Assembly: GCA_037178625.1 (NCBI GenBank)
Contig: CM074128.1
Location: 3,472,001-3,536,000 of the forward strand
Source of the DNA: Skeletonema tropicum
Lineage: Eukaryota; Bacillariophyta; Thalassiosirophyceae; Thalassiosirales; Thalassiosiraceae
Direction of reading: 5' to 3'
DNA length: 64,000 nt
In this document: positions 30,811-41,200 of the stretch, in pieces
Position numbering within the stretch: position 1 is the stretch's first letter
Layout: every line of letters begins with the position of its first letter
The notes under the pieces: model-generated
Told to the model about the DNA's origin: nothing
The model's database searches: none
What the model saw: only the letters and a program-made list of their open reading frames with translations
Position numbers and translations under genes: made by a program

Positions 30811-31652
30811 TCAAAGTGCTCTGCCCGATCGTGCTCGTGCGCATACATATGAAACTGAACCAATTGGACACAGAAATTTATTGTTGATCCAGCTTGATCT
30901 TGATCGCCTCTTCTGCTTCTGGAAAACATTCTCATCGCAATACTTGTGCTCGACATGTTCTATTTCCTGCCCGTGCTCTGTTTGCCTTCTTTGCTGAGTC
31001 ACTATCGCAGCATTGATTGCATCATAGCTTTTGAGTTGAAAGCACCCAGTAAAAGATGATGTGAGAGGTGACTTTCCTTCATCCATCCACAACCAATACC
31101 TATCAATTACGTCATCGGAATGTTCGAGTACGATATGAACGGGACATTTGCAGATCGGGCACTGCTTCGGTATATAACTGTCTAGACAGGTACTGCACAA
31201 GCAGAGGTGCTCACAAGGAAACACTACTTTCTTGGATCGTTTCATCTTACATTGCACACAAGTAGGGTATCCTTTTCTCGTCGACTTGTTGATGTTAATG
31301 TGGTACCTGGACGCTACAACGAAATCTTTGGACTAGCTTTGAATAATCCTTGGAATGAAGACGCATCTTTCAAATCATTCAACAACAAACTCTTGTTGGT
31401 ACCATCTCCAACCCTGCTCCTGGGTCTTCTTCGTCTTTTTTGTCGTCTTGGTCTTGCCTTTCTATCATTTGAGTGCCGGTGATGAATCTTTAGCAATTCA
31501 TGCTTGAGCGTCTCATGGGTTTCTTTTCGCGTCTGTGATTTTCCTCTGTGAGAGTGAGAATGAGCAGTTGTTCTGTCAATTTCAGCGTAGATCCGGGATG
31601 ATCTCGAGCCTGTGCGGAGGCGATATGGCATAGTTTCGTCACTGGCGTTCAA
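30811..31652 (-). CDS. RING-HC finger protein (probable E3 ligase)
   Basis: Proposed exons 31652-31413 and 31332-30811 with an 80-nt intron (31412-31333, GTTGGA...GCTAG); 253 residues. Exon 1 is strongly basic (KARPRRQKRRRRPRSR) with a His-rich stretch. Exon 2 begins SKDFVVASRYH, then a C3HC4 RING: CVQC..FPCEHLCLCSTCLDSYIPKQCPIC, in the short XIAP/MAPL-like spacing. The first two zinc Cys are only recovered when exon 2 is extended upstream of the internal Met at 31257. The donor is non-standard, so the exact junction is uncertain. Role: ubiquitin transfer, substrate unknown. Confidence 0.65.
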
Positions 31653-31821
31653 ACTGTCTAGACTTCGAAGGCTCGTGAAGTGATTTTAAATTATCTCTCG
31701 GACGATCGAGGGGATGAGCGAGAAGAACCCGCGCGAAAAAAGCTTTATTGCATTCATTTCCTGTCCTGATTCATTGCAAAAGCCACTCGCCTGTTGCGTT
31801 GCGTGCTGATCATCGCAGCAC
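31653..31821. promoter_or_regulatory. Divergent promoter, RING gene / DUF1769 copy 1
   Basis: 170 bp between opposite starts, presumably a shared promoter. It includes CGATCGAGGGGATGAGCGAG. No defined element. Confidence 0.35.
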
Positions 31822-32832
31822 GTGCTGATCCTTGTGCCGATATCTCCAATCAAGGGAATACCTCCAATGTTCCGATCGAAATCAACCAAAGAGGAAACTG
31901 CTGCCTCTCACCATTCACCACTCGACACAACAAACAATGATAAAGACGCGTTTATCGAATACGCTCGTCAATCTGATTTGCCTCCATTGGAAGATTGGCC
32001 CACAGACACAATCGTCGTGCCATCAAGACGTGGAAATGTTTCATACTCCACGCCTGGGTTGAGCTCGTCCAAGCATTTACGCCGCCTGCCAACAGATGGG
32101 AGCGTAGTAAACATCAGCAGTAACCTGTTTGAAGGAAAAATCATTACTCGCGTTCGAGATGATAACGCAGACGAGAAATATTTCAGGCATCGATCGCGTC
32201 ATTATAATTGGATCGTGCAAGGGAGATTCCAAAAACGCTTGAGGTTTGATGACGTTATTACTGGCCAAGAACTCAAAAGAGCCTTTAGGAATGCACCATC
32301 GTCACAGGTTGTGCAGCGTCTGCTGGATATGCTAAAGAATAAGCTTCCAGATTCTTTCGAGTGTGACTTTCTTGCAGATGAACCATTCTTTCTACATCCA
32401 TTGTTGGCTGGATGTCAGCATTTCCGTATCGACAAGGTAGAAGGAATTGAAGATGAGATATGCGGAATTTCGAGCGATGGGGAGGTCATCGAAGACACGA
32501 CCCTTCTAAACGATGACAACATACCTCAAGATGGAGCTGGTCGCCGAAAATTCTTTTCCAAGAGCAGCAATTTATGCCGATACTTCTTCGAGCCTGACTT
32601 GATGTATACCTTTGACTTCTACTCAAATTTCTTTTCACCCACTAAATTCTCTTTAGAGATGGGTCCATTGCTTTCAGTGGATTTGATTCCGTATTTCAAT
32701 GGCTACCCACTGTTTCTATCGATGGCAAAAGACAAAAGTAGCGGAGAGTACCTGTGGGCAACTGAGCTTTGGCATAAACGATTACTGAACTACGAAGAAA
32801 CTCCAGGAAGATTTGCAAGATGGATTGGTTAA
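31822..32832 (+). CDS. DUF1769 family protein, tandem copy 1
   Basis: 336 residues, single exon. N-terminus MLILVPISPIKGIPPMFRSK, then a linker and the DUF1769 domain: ISSNLFEGKIITRVRDDN, WIVQGRFQKRLRFDDVITGQEL, HPLLAGCQHFRI, YTFDFYSNFFSPTKFSLEM and the final LWATELWHKRLL. Complete, unlike the relative at 4.5-6.1 kb, with which it shares domain order but little sequence. Convergent with the HSF gene 32885-33850, only 50 bp apart at their 3' ends. Function unknown. Confidence 0.8.
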   Translation: MLILVPISPIKGIPPMFRSKSTKEETAASHHSPLDTTNNDKDAFIEYARQSDLPPLEDWPTDTIVVPSRRGNVSYSTPGLSSSKHLRRLPTDGSVVNISSNLFEGKIITRVRDDNADEKYFRHRSRHYNWIVQGRFQKRLRFDDVITGQELKRAFRNAPSSQVVQRLLDMLKNKLPDSFECDFLADEPFFLHPLLAGCQHFRIDKVEGIEDEICGISSDGEVIEDTTLLNDDNIPQDGAGRRKFFSKSSNLCRYFFEPDLMYTFDFYSNFFSPTKFSLEMGPLLSVDLIPYFNGYPLFLSMAKDKSSGEYLWATELWHKRLLNYEETPGRFARWIG

Positions 32833-33963
32833 TAACTAATTCTATGTACAAGATTGGTTTCATTAACATATATGTATGATTCCTCTACTCCGAAATGGCT
32901 TGCTCCAGCAAGAAGCCGAAGGCAGTATCATCGTCTTCGCTCATATTTTCAATCGCCACATGCCATCGATCAACTGGCATCTCAAGGCTCTGGAAGAAAT
33001 TATCTATATCTTCTTCTATTGAAGAAGACTTTCCAATTGCAGCATCCTTGTCGAATGGTTGGAGGTTTGTTGCAAGCATAGGTGAGGAAAGAGGCCCTTC
33101 CCAATCCATACGAGATGCGGAGAAACTTGGAACATATGGCATATTGTCTTCAGAGTCGGAATCCGAGACAACTGATGAGGATTTACCGTATGCAGGTGCT
33201 TTCCTCTCTGGAGCTGTTCTTGTTCTTGTTGGTGATGCGTCAAGCATATCAAACGACGAAGTAACGAGAGGTGGCACGGGTGGTAGAGAAGAAGGATCAA
33301 GGTAGTGGAATGGACATCCTTCGAAGAAGACAATGTCCTTCTCTTCTTGCTTGTTGGCAGGCATAGAGGGTTGAGAAGTTGGCAGCGCTGCTACCATATT
33401 CGTGCTGATTGGAGGCAACGCATAGAAGTTTGGCTCTTTGTCAGGGTTGGTAGGCATCCTTACGCCTGTGCCCTTGACTCTCATTCGATGGATATCGTAA
33501 GCAAGACTGACCTTGCCCCTCAGGAAGAGTTCGTGGTAGTAGCCTCCCTTATCGATGCCACCAGTGATGCGGTTGAATCCATATAGATTGAGCTGGCGTT
33601 GAAAGCTTGCCATCTTGGTCTGCTTGAAATACTTGGGCATGACGTGATTGACAAACTCCTTGGTCCTGTGAACGACGAAGCAACGTCCATGTGGCTGCCA
33701 TGAAACCACATTCGCAAGTCCATCGGCCTCTATCATGTCAAGCATGCTGTGGAGCTTCACAGGGAACGGAGTGATCACGCCACCCTTGGCCTTGTGCTTG
33801 ATCGTCTTTGGATCGACGGTTGGGTCAGCAGCATGATCAGTGGTACTCATGTTGGACTACCTGAGGATTGGCTCCATTATGACGATGACGAACAGGAGCT
33901 GGAACGTTCACGAGCTTGATAGGTGGTGCAGATGATTGCGTTTCCGCCACAGCCGAAGCAGCA
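31875..33963. repeat. 2,089-bp tandem duplication, unit 1
   Basis: Every gene end repeats at an offset of exactly 2,089 bp. Only a handful of single-base differences and 1-bp indels were seen across the unit, so the event is recent or the copies are homogenised. The junction shows GCAGC microhomology. Confidence 0.92.
32885..33850 (-). CDS. Heat-shock-factor-type transcription factor, tandem copy 1
   Basis: 321 residues from the ATG at 33850 (MSTTDHAADP). Canonical HSF DNA-binding domain at residues about 27-130: FPVKLHSMLDMIEADGLANVVSWQPHGRCFVVH..FVNHVMPKYFKQTKMASFQRQLNLYGF..YYHELFLRGK. The recognition helix SFQRQLNLYGF is standard. The C-terminal half is acidic and Ser-rich (SSSVVSDSDSEDNMPY, SSIEEDIDNFFQSL, EDDDTAFGFLLEQAI), likely activating. 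Compared with copy 2, one extra base at about 33838 changes the N-terminal frame, so the start is forced to 33850 instead of a longer N-terminus. Confidence 0.88.
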   Translation of the reverse strand: MSTTDHAADPTVDPKTIKHKAKGGVITPFPVKLHSMLDMIEADGLANVVSWQPHGRCFVVHRTKEFVNHVMPKYFKQTKMASFQRQLNLYGFNRITGGIDKGGYYHELFLRGKVSLAYDIHRMRVKGTGVRMPTNPDKEPNFYALPPISTNMVAALPTSQPSMPANKQEEKDIVFFEGCPFHYLDPSSLPPVPPLVTSSFDMLDASPTRTRTAPERKAPAYGKSSSVVSDSDSEDNMPYVPSFSASRMDWEGPLSSPMLATNLQPFDKDAAIGKSSSIEEDIDNFFQSLEMPVDRWHVAIENMSEDDDTAFGFLLEQAISE

Positions 33964-34921
33964 ATCGAAATTAACCAAAGAGGAAACTGCTCCCTCTCAC
34001 CGTTCACCACTCGACACAACAAACAATGATAAAGACGCGTTTATCGAATACGCTCGTCAATCTGATTTGCCTCCATTGGAAGATTGGCCCACAGACACAA
34101 TCGTCGTGCCATCAAGACGTGGAAATGTTTCATACTCCACGCCTGGGTTGAGCTCGTGCAAGCATTTACGCCGCCTGCCAACAGATGGGAGCGTAGTAAA
34201 CATCAGCAGTAACCTGTTTGAAGGAAAAATCATTACTCGCGTTCGAGATGATAACGCAGACGAGAAATATTTCAGGCATCGATCGCGTCATTATAATTGG
34301 ATCGTGCAAGGGAGATTCCAAAAACGCTTGAGGTTTGATGACGTTATTACTGGCCAAGAACTCAAAAGAGCCTTTAGGAATGCACCATCGTCACAGGTTG
34401 TGCAGCGTCTGCTGGATATGCTAAAGAATAAGCTTCCAGATTCTTTCGAGTGTGACTTTCTTGCAGATGAACCATTCTTTCTACATCCATTGTTGGCTGG
34501 ATGTCAGCATTTCCGTATCGACAAGGTAGAAGGAATTGAAGATGAGATATGCGGAATTTCGAGCGATGGGGAGGTCATCGAAGACACGACCCTTCTAAAC
34601 GATGACAACATACCTCAAGATGGAGCTGGTCGCCGAAAATTCTTTTCCAAGAGCAGCAATTTATGCCGATACTTCTTCGAGCCTGACTTGATGTATACCT
34701 TTGACTTCTACTCAAATTTCTTTTCACCCACTAAATTCTCTTTAGAGATGGGTCCATTGCTTTCAGTGGATTTGATTCCGTATTTCAATGGCTACCCACT
34801 GTTTCTATCGATGGCAAAAGACAAAAGTAGCGGAGAGTACCTGTGGGCAACTGAGCTTTGGCATAAACGATTACTGAACTACGAAGAAACTCCAGGAAGA
34901 TTTGCAAGATGGATTGGTTAA
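33923..34921 (+). CDS. DUF1769 family protein, tandem copy 2, chimeric N-terminus
   Basis: 332 residues. From TKEETAPSHRSP onward it is almost identical to copy 1. The first 18 or so codons (MVQMIAFPPQPKQQSKL) come from sequence across the duplication junction, namely the antisense of the upstream HSF region, because the duplicated segment begins inside the copy-1 gene. The domain is complete. Whether this copy has a working promoter is open: the DNA upstream is the 5' region of an HSF gene, on the opposite strand. Confidence 0.72.
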   Translation: MVQMIAFPPQPKQQSKLTKEETAPSHRSPLDTTNNDKDAFIEYARQSDLPPLEDWPTDTIVVPSRRGNVSYSTPGLSSCKHLRRLPTDGSVVNISSNLFEGKIITRVRDDNADEKYFRHRSRHYNWIVQGRFQKRLRFDDVITGQELKRAFRNAPSSQVVQRLLDMLKNKLPDSFECDFLADEPFFLHPLLAGCQHFRIDKVEGIEDEICGISSDGEVIEDTTLLNDDNIPQDGAGRRKFFSKSSNLCRYFFEPDLMYTFDFYSNFFSPTKFSLEMGPLLSVDLIPYFNGYPLFLSMAKDKSSGEYLWATELWHKRLLNYEETPGRFARWIG

Positions 34922-36052
34922 TAACTAATTCTATGTACAAGATTGGTTTCATTAACATATATGTATGATTCCTCTACTCCGAAATGGCTTGCTCCAGCAA
35001 GAAGCCGAAGGCAGTATCATCGTCTTCGCTCATATTTTCAATCGCCACATGCCATCGATCAACTGGCATCTCAAGGCTCTGGAAGAAATTATCTATATCT
35101 TCTTCTATTGAAGAAGACTTTCCAATTGCAGCATCCTTGTCGAATGGTTGGAGGTTTGTTGCAAGCATAGGTGAGGAAAGAGGCCCTTCCCAATCCATAC
35201 GAGATGCGGAGAAACTTGGAACATATGGCATATTGTCTTCAGAGTCGGCATCCGAGACAACTGATGAGGATTTACCGTATGCAGGTGCTTTCCTCTCTGG
35301 AGCTGTTCTTGTTCTTGTTGGTGATGCGTCAAGCATATCAAACGACGAAGTAACGAGAGGTGGCACGGGTGGTAGAGAAGAAGGATCAAGGTAGTGGAAT
35401 GGACATCCTTCGAAGAAGACAATGTCCTTCTCTTCTTGCTTGTTGGCAGGCATAGAGGGTTGAGAAGTTGGCAGCGCTGCTACCATATTCGTGCTGATTG
35501 GAGGCAACGCATAGAAGTTTGGCTCTTTGTCAGGGTTGGTAGGCATCCTTACGCCTGTGCCCTTGACTCTCATTCGATGGATATCGTAAGCAAGACTGAC
35601 CTTGCCCCTCAGGAAGAGTTCGTGGTAGTAGCCTCCCTTATCGATGCCACCAGTGATGCGGTTGAATCCATATAGATTGAGCTGGCGTTGAAAGCTTGCC
35701 ATCTTGGTTTGCTTGAAATACTTGGGCATGACGTGATTGACAAACTCCTTGGTCCTGTGAACGACGAAGCAACGTCCATGTGGCTGCCATGAAACCACAT
35801 TCGCAAGTCCATCGGCCTCTATCATGTCAAGCATGCTGTGGAGCTTCACAGGGAACGGAGTGATCACGCCACCCTTGGCCTTGTGCTTGATCGTCTTTGG
35901 ATCGACGGTTGGGTCAGCAGCATGATCGTGGTACTCATGTTGGACTACCTGAGGATTGGCTCCATTATGACGATGACGAACAGGAGCTGGAACGTTCACG
36001 AGCTTGATAGGTGGTGCAGATGATTGCGTTCCGCCACAGCCGAAGCAGCTGA
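33964..36052. repeat. 2,089-bp tandem duplication, unit 2
   Basis: Second unit of the DUF1769/HSF pair; its left edge falls at ATCGAAA inside the DUF1769 N-terminal codons. Similarity ends near 36050 in GAAGCAGC. Confidence 0.92.
34974..35999 (-). CDS. Heat-shock-factor-type transcription factor, tandem copy 2, longer N-terminus
   Basis: 341 residues from the ATG at 35999 (MNVPAPVRHRH); identical DNA-binding domain to copy 1 and one visible substitution in the acidic region (SDSDSED to SDADSED). The reading frame remains open upstream through QVVQHEYHDHAADP, whereas copy 1 has an extra A that breaks this. Which start is used cannot be decided from sequence. Confidence 0.85.
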   Translation of the reverse strand: MNVPAPVRHRHNGANPQVVQHEYHDHAADPTVDPKTIKHKAKGGVITPFPVKLHSMLDMIEADGLANVVSWQPHGRCFVVHRTKEFVNHVMPKYFKQTKMASFQRQLNLYGFNRITGGIDKGGYYHELFLRGKVSLAYDIHRMRVKGTGVRMPTNPDKEPNFYALPPISTNMVAALPTSQPSMPANKQEEKDIVFFEGCPFHYLDPSSLPPVPPLVTSSFDMLDASPTRTRTAPERKAPAYGKSSSVVSDADSEDNMPYVPSFSASRMDWEGPLSSPMLATNLQPFDKDAAIGKSSSIEEDIDNFFQSLEMPVDRWHVAIENMSEDDDTAFGFLLEQAISE

Positions 36053-36708
36053 CGATTTTGCCTCCGAGTTGGCGCCCAAGAGCATGCTTGGAAGGATTGT
36101 GATGTCCAAGCTGCGCTTACGAGCAGTACTTGTGATGCACATGGTGTTAGTCGATTTGAATTGATGTGTTAGATTGATTAGGTCGCCTTACGATTACAAT
36201 GAAGGCTGCTGTTTATTGTTGTTGGTGATAGTGTGGAGGAGTTCTCGTTCAACTTTTTATGAGGTCTAGTTTCCGCTTTGATTGAGCAATGGTCGGGTTC
36301 AGAAGCAGTGGCTGGTTGATTCTATGCAGTATGCGATGAATTCAATCCTGCATGCAAGCTACATAAAAACTGCATGCTGAAACTCAAGTTGAGTTTCACC
36401 GATCAAGTTGAAGTTTTGTCCGTGATAACCGGATGGAGAATAGATGGCTGCATGCAGTTTTTGTTTTTTTTGTTCGCGTATGCTACATTGTTCACGTGTA
36501 TGTGTCAGATGTGACTGTCATAACCCTTGTCACAACAAAAAGAGGCCCATTCACGAACGAGCGAACACAAAATCAGTGTTCTGGTTCTACTGCTATTGAC
36601 AACATCATGTATCTGATGAAGCCGGCATGAAGCGCCAACCCATCGTTATCTCACTTTTATCGGCCTCCCTGCTATAAAAATGCTTATCTAGATTGTTTCA
36701 TCGAGATC
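36053..36708. other. Intergenic region with palindrome and TGCATG-rich stretch
   Basis: It holds a 21-bp palindrome at 36378-36398 (10-bp arms TGAAACTCAA/TTGAGTTTCA around one G) and several TGCATGC motifs (36348-36460). TATAAAA at 36674 lies 35 bp upstream of the next start codon and is a possible TATA box. Confidence 0.5.
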
Positions 36709-37344
36709 ATGAGTGGAAAGTTGACGACTGCACCGCAAGCAAGAGAAGAAAGCGAAGCTGCCACTGCCAGCGACGAAGAAAAAGAGACAACCTCAAGTAC
36801 CTACTCCTTTTCACGCAGTATGCCCCAGGATGGCATGCATCTTTGCAAGCGCTCAAGCTCCCCGTCAGTAACAGATTGCAATGTGAGCCAAGCACAAATG
36901 AAGGGTTCGGGAGGACAAAATCGATGTGCTCCTAAGCTGGAGGATGAGTGCAGACCGGCACAACGCGCTGACGCTCCTTCTTCCTCAACTTTTGAACATG
37001 CAGAGACATTAATTGCCGCCCCTCCTTCAGCGTGTACGAGCACTGGTCGCAATAGAAAAAATCTGATGGTTTTCATTCAGATAATGCTAAAGTACCTAGA
37101 TAACAACGATCGAAATCTTCGCGTAGAAGTGAAGAAAGCAGTTGCCGACTGCACCAAGAAGAATAGAGAAGGTCATCCAGATTATAGATTTCTAGTCGAC
37201 TCCATTACGAGACGACTTCGCCTTGTGGTGGGCGATATGCACTGGTCACAGCTTGAGAATTTGATGGAGCATTACAGAAAGAATTTTCATGAAAGAGGAA
37301 GATCAGGATCATCAGACTCGGTACTCAGATTCGTTGCTATTTAG
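36709..37344 (+). CDS. KIX-like domain protein of diatom type
   Basis: 211 residues. A low-complexity Ser/Glu-rich N-terminal half (1-115) precedes a compact helical domain, residues about 118-195: LMVFIQIMLKYLDNNDRNLRVEVKKAVADCTKKNREGHPDYRFLVDSITRRLRLVVGDMHWSQLENLMEHY. I recall this pattern (helix-loop with Cys-x-x-x-Asn-Arg and Arg-Leu-Arg-x2-Val-Gly-x3-Trp) from abundant diatom proteins resembling KIX coactivator domains, which bind activation domains of transcription factors. Assignment from memory; no search done. Confidence 0.6.
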   Translation: MSGKLTTAPQAREESEAATASDEEKETTSSTYSFSRSMPQDGMHLCKRSSSPSVTDCNVSQAQMKGSGGQNRCAPKLEDECRPAQRADAPSSSTFEHAETLIAAPPSACTSTGRNRKNLMVFIQIMLKYLDNNDRNLRVEVKKAVADCTKKNREGHPDYRFLVDSITRRLRLVVGDMHWSQLENLMEHYRKNFHERGRSGSSDSVLRFVAI

Positions 37345-37702
37345 GCAGAGAGAAATTATTGATGCTATACGTATTCGACCTTTATGATTCATAAAGATGC
37401 CTTTTTAAAATAAGTAATTTGATGGACAACGTTCAGTGGAAGAACCCACTCGTTTGCTTGCATTCAGTGTTCTGTACTGCATTTCAATAATCATCGCATC
37501 GCAACATTCCTACTTTCTATCTAGCCATCACACCCTCATATGTCGTCGTATTATATATGACATGCAAAGCTACATTTGTTTGTGATAACAATTGCCAGCC
37601 CCCGCTCGCATGAAGGCGCTGGGGCCACCAACAGAACGCATCAAGCTAGGTGGCAAAAATATACCACCGCCTTCACAGGCGCACTTCCAGCCTCCTCCAT
37701 CA
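37345..37702. other. Intergenic region
   Basis: Convergent 3' region; no supported gene. Confidence 0.4.
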
Positions 37703-37894
37703 TTAGCTTGCTTCTTGTTTTAGGCTATTGTCACCGCTCTTCTCTCCTAAACCTTCATTATTCGTTGCTTTGTCTACATCTACATTAGGTGAACTATCAT
37801 TTTCATTCATTATTTTGTCAACACTGTAGGTCAAAAGCAATGCAAGTGACACAATTGCAGTGACGATCAGTAACAACCATGCAGCCTCTTCCAT
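37703..37894 (-). CDS. Possible small single-pass membrane protein
   Basis: 63 residues: MEEAAWLLLIVTAIVSLALLLTYSV forms one membrane helix from residue 5 or so, followed by a charged, Asn/Asp-rich tail. No homologue recognised. It may be real (signal-anchored peptide) or chance; the orderly hydrophobic-then-polar layout is the only support. Confidence 0.35.
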   Translation of the reverse strand: MEEAAWLLLIVTAIVSLALLLTYSVDKIMNENDSSPNVDVDKATNNEGLGEKSGDNSLKQEAS

Positions 37895-38234
37895 TTGACT
37901 TCTTTTGGGTGCACTTCATCCATCTATCGATCTGATGCCCATGCTCGCTGCTGCGATGATGCTCTTTGTATGCTGATACCAAAGTTTACGCTGCAGTAGT
38001 GATCTCGCTCTGTCAAGAAGTGCTTAGGCAGGATAGGACGGCTAAGGCTTAAGGTATTGTAGGAGGAGGGAGGAGACGGGAAGGCGGAGGGCCATGGGCC
38101 ATGGGCATTTGGTCTGTCTTCGTCGCAGGGGTTAACCAATCAACCCAAACAATCACCAAATCCACCAAAACTTTTTCACAGAACGAAGTCAAGACCTGCA
38201 CCATAGCCATAGCATCATACATCTCATAGAAATC

Positions 38235-41200
38235 ATGGCACGCAAAAGTAAAAAGAAGGCTACACAGCCACCGTCACCGGCAGTAGATGAGAATAACATG
38301 ACGGAAGAAGAAAGCATCGACGAAGAGATGAAGGATATTGTGAATGGTGCTGAGAAGTGAAAGTGAAGGAAGTGACAGTGGTGATAAAGGTGAATCCAAA
38401 AGGGGAGATACATCCACTGACGCGAAGTCGAAACGCAACAATAGCACCGCCAAAAAGAACAGCAACACAACAATTCCATTCATGGACACCTTCTACATGC
38501 TCTCGTCCGAGGACTCATCAAAAGATCGATCCATCGCCGCAAGGGATTTGATCCATCACTGCTTCTTTTCTGATTGCGGTATCAACTACAAAGACTCGGC
38601 CTATGCACTCAATCGCCTCTTGAATGGAATGTGCTCTGGACGTGCCGCCAGTCGTCAGGGCTTTGCATCGTGTTTGACTTCATTTTTGCGTATTGCACAG
38701 GGTCAGGGTGACGATGCTGTTAGGAGTATTCTGAAAGAACATTCCGAGCTGATGAAAACTGATTTGGATGATGGTCATCCAGCAATTCAAATTCGACAAT
38801 TGTTGCAATCAACAACTGACTTTAACACTTGTGGCGAATGGCAATGGCAAAAAGAGCGGCTCAAACAAAAACCGATTTGGTGGTAAGGTGAAGGGCATTG
38901 AAGAACGTGATCATGTGTTTGGAAGATTATTTGGCATCCTTGCAGTTGTTAGGAGTGGAATGCTGAAAAATACTCTTGATGAGGTACGTCATCTCTTTCG
39001 CTGATGTGTTATAACGGGTATGCAATGATTGATGACTTTCCCATAAACGTTTGCAGTACAAGCTGATTGAGCTGAGCTCATGGAGCACATTAACTTCCTT
39101 GGATGTCTGAGCGTACCTTTTTTCAACCTGGTTTCCTACGGGTTTGTCTTTATTGTGATTGATACTCAATTTCTTTCTCTATTGTATCATTTAGGTTCTT
39201 ACAGGATACACAACCGACTTAATTGAACTCTATAACTACAAGAAGTGGATGAGAGAACCGAGTGTTCACGCTCTAATTGAGCTCGTATCTTCTGTCGAAA
39301 ACAAGAAGCAGATTACTAGCTTGACAAACGACTTAATCACACCCAAACTGCTTCTTTTTCAAAAGAAACAGAAAGATTATCTTGCGTGGATAGAGCAATT
39401 GACGGCAGAACAGATTGCATTGGTTGTACATTTGCAGCAGCTGGATGGAACTGATTACGCATACCCTCTTGATCAATCTCTCTTGACAAAAGCAAATTCG
39501 ATCCAGTCTGTGTCTTCAGCGTTGGCCGCAACATCAAGCGTTGTATACCCCCGTTGCCATATCGTCTGGAATACTGTGTGGATGTATTTGACAGAAGAAT
39601 CAGGTGATCAACGAACCCTGAAAGCCGGCAAGGATTCCACGAAAGCAATCGAAGATATCATTCAACACGTCGTTGTAGAGAAGCTTTTGGGCAAGGAAGA
39701 AGGAGGTCCGACATCAACACACGAGCGTCGATCACTAGCACTTCAAATTGTTTGCACACTATGTGCTTCTTCCGACGAAGAAATTGTACTGCCGACAACT
39801 CTCATTGAGAGTGTTCTCTGTAAGGAAGTGGTAGATACAATTTTCCTGAACGTGTTGTGTGCGAGTAGTAAGTTGGGCAAGAGGAAGGCCATCGTAGATG
39901 GAACAGCAGATGGAGCAGACAATTCAGAGCACTATCTTAAACCTTTGACAACATCCTCACTCAATGAGTTAGTGAACCGTTGTTGCGAATGTGGTGATTC
40001 TGAGAGACAGATTACATTTGCCAAAGCATTTCTCTCTGCCGATCCTCACTTTGATGTGAAAACGAAAACAGACTCTGTTGCCTCGATCTTGATGATGTAC
40101 GGAGCAGGCCAGAAATTAGAAGAGGGCGAGTTGAAGCAGCGAAAAGAGTTGTGGGGAAATTATCTTTCCTTTCTTGAGGAAAAAATCGTCTCAGCAGAAA
40201 GCCTACACAGTGCTACAGCTTATATTGAGTTAATGTACAAGTTGGCCAAATGCGATCTTGCTCATGCCCCCGCCGACGAAGCAAGAAGAGTTGTACGATT
40301 CTTCATGTCTGCTGCCTTCTTTGATTGCTCCAGCTTAGATCGCCCAAGCTCAACGAAGAAAAAGAAGAGCAAGAAGAAGTCGTCCACCACTGAGCTGCCT
40401 CAGGAATTATCTTCCGGGATCAAAATCAACGAATTACTGAAGTCGCACAAACTCACATCGATTTCTCACGATGCAAGGAAAGTCATGGCAGCAAGGTTCT
40501 ACTCTCTGTTGTCAGACTTTATGAAAGTGCTAAATGCTCAAGGCCGACGAAAGAGTGACACCGAATTCTATGGCAAGGTGAACAGGCCAGAAACAATATA
40601 CAGAGCATTGTCTGAGATATGTGGGATTTCAACTCTCTTGGAGTCCAGTGGTGCGAAAAAGTTCAGTTCAAAGGACGCTGACGAGAGTGATGATCGAATG
40701 GAAGAGTCCAGAAAGTCTATGCTCGACGTCCAAGCTATCGCCAACGAAGCCTTAGTTAAGGAATGTGATGGCAAGGGGGACGATGAAAGTTTACGTGCCA
40801 AGTCAGTTTTCGCAACTTCGTGTGCCTCCCTGATGATGTCTCTTTACATGCAACTAAGTTGCTATGGCAATCCTGACACACCCGATAAAGAAGCAGATGA
40901 AGACGACGAAGAAGACGTCACCGAAGCTGTCCATGAGTTCATTGCAGATTTAGCCGATGGTGTTGCTAGCTTTTGCGGAACAATGGATGGCAATGTGAAG
41001 GCTAGCGATGACGATGAAGACGAGAATCCATTGGCTGCGTTAGCTGGCTTGCTTGTCAACATTCTTTCGTCTCCTGTTGGTGGAGAAGATGCAGGTAACC
41101 ATGTTGTCCAAGCCTCAGCATCAAAACTCATGAGAGAGACCGTCAAACTGTCATGGTCTGGTATCATTTCAACCATGAATGCGCTGCACAAGGAACAAGA

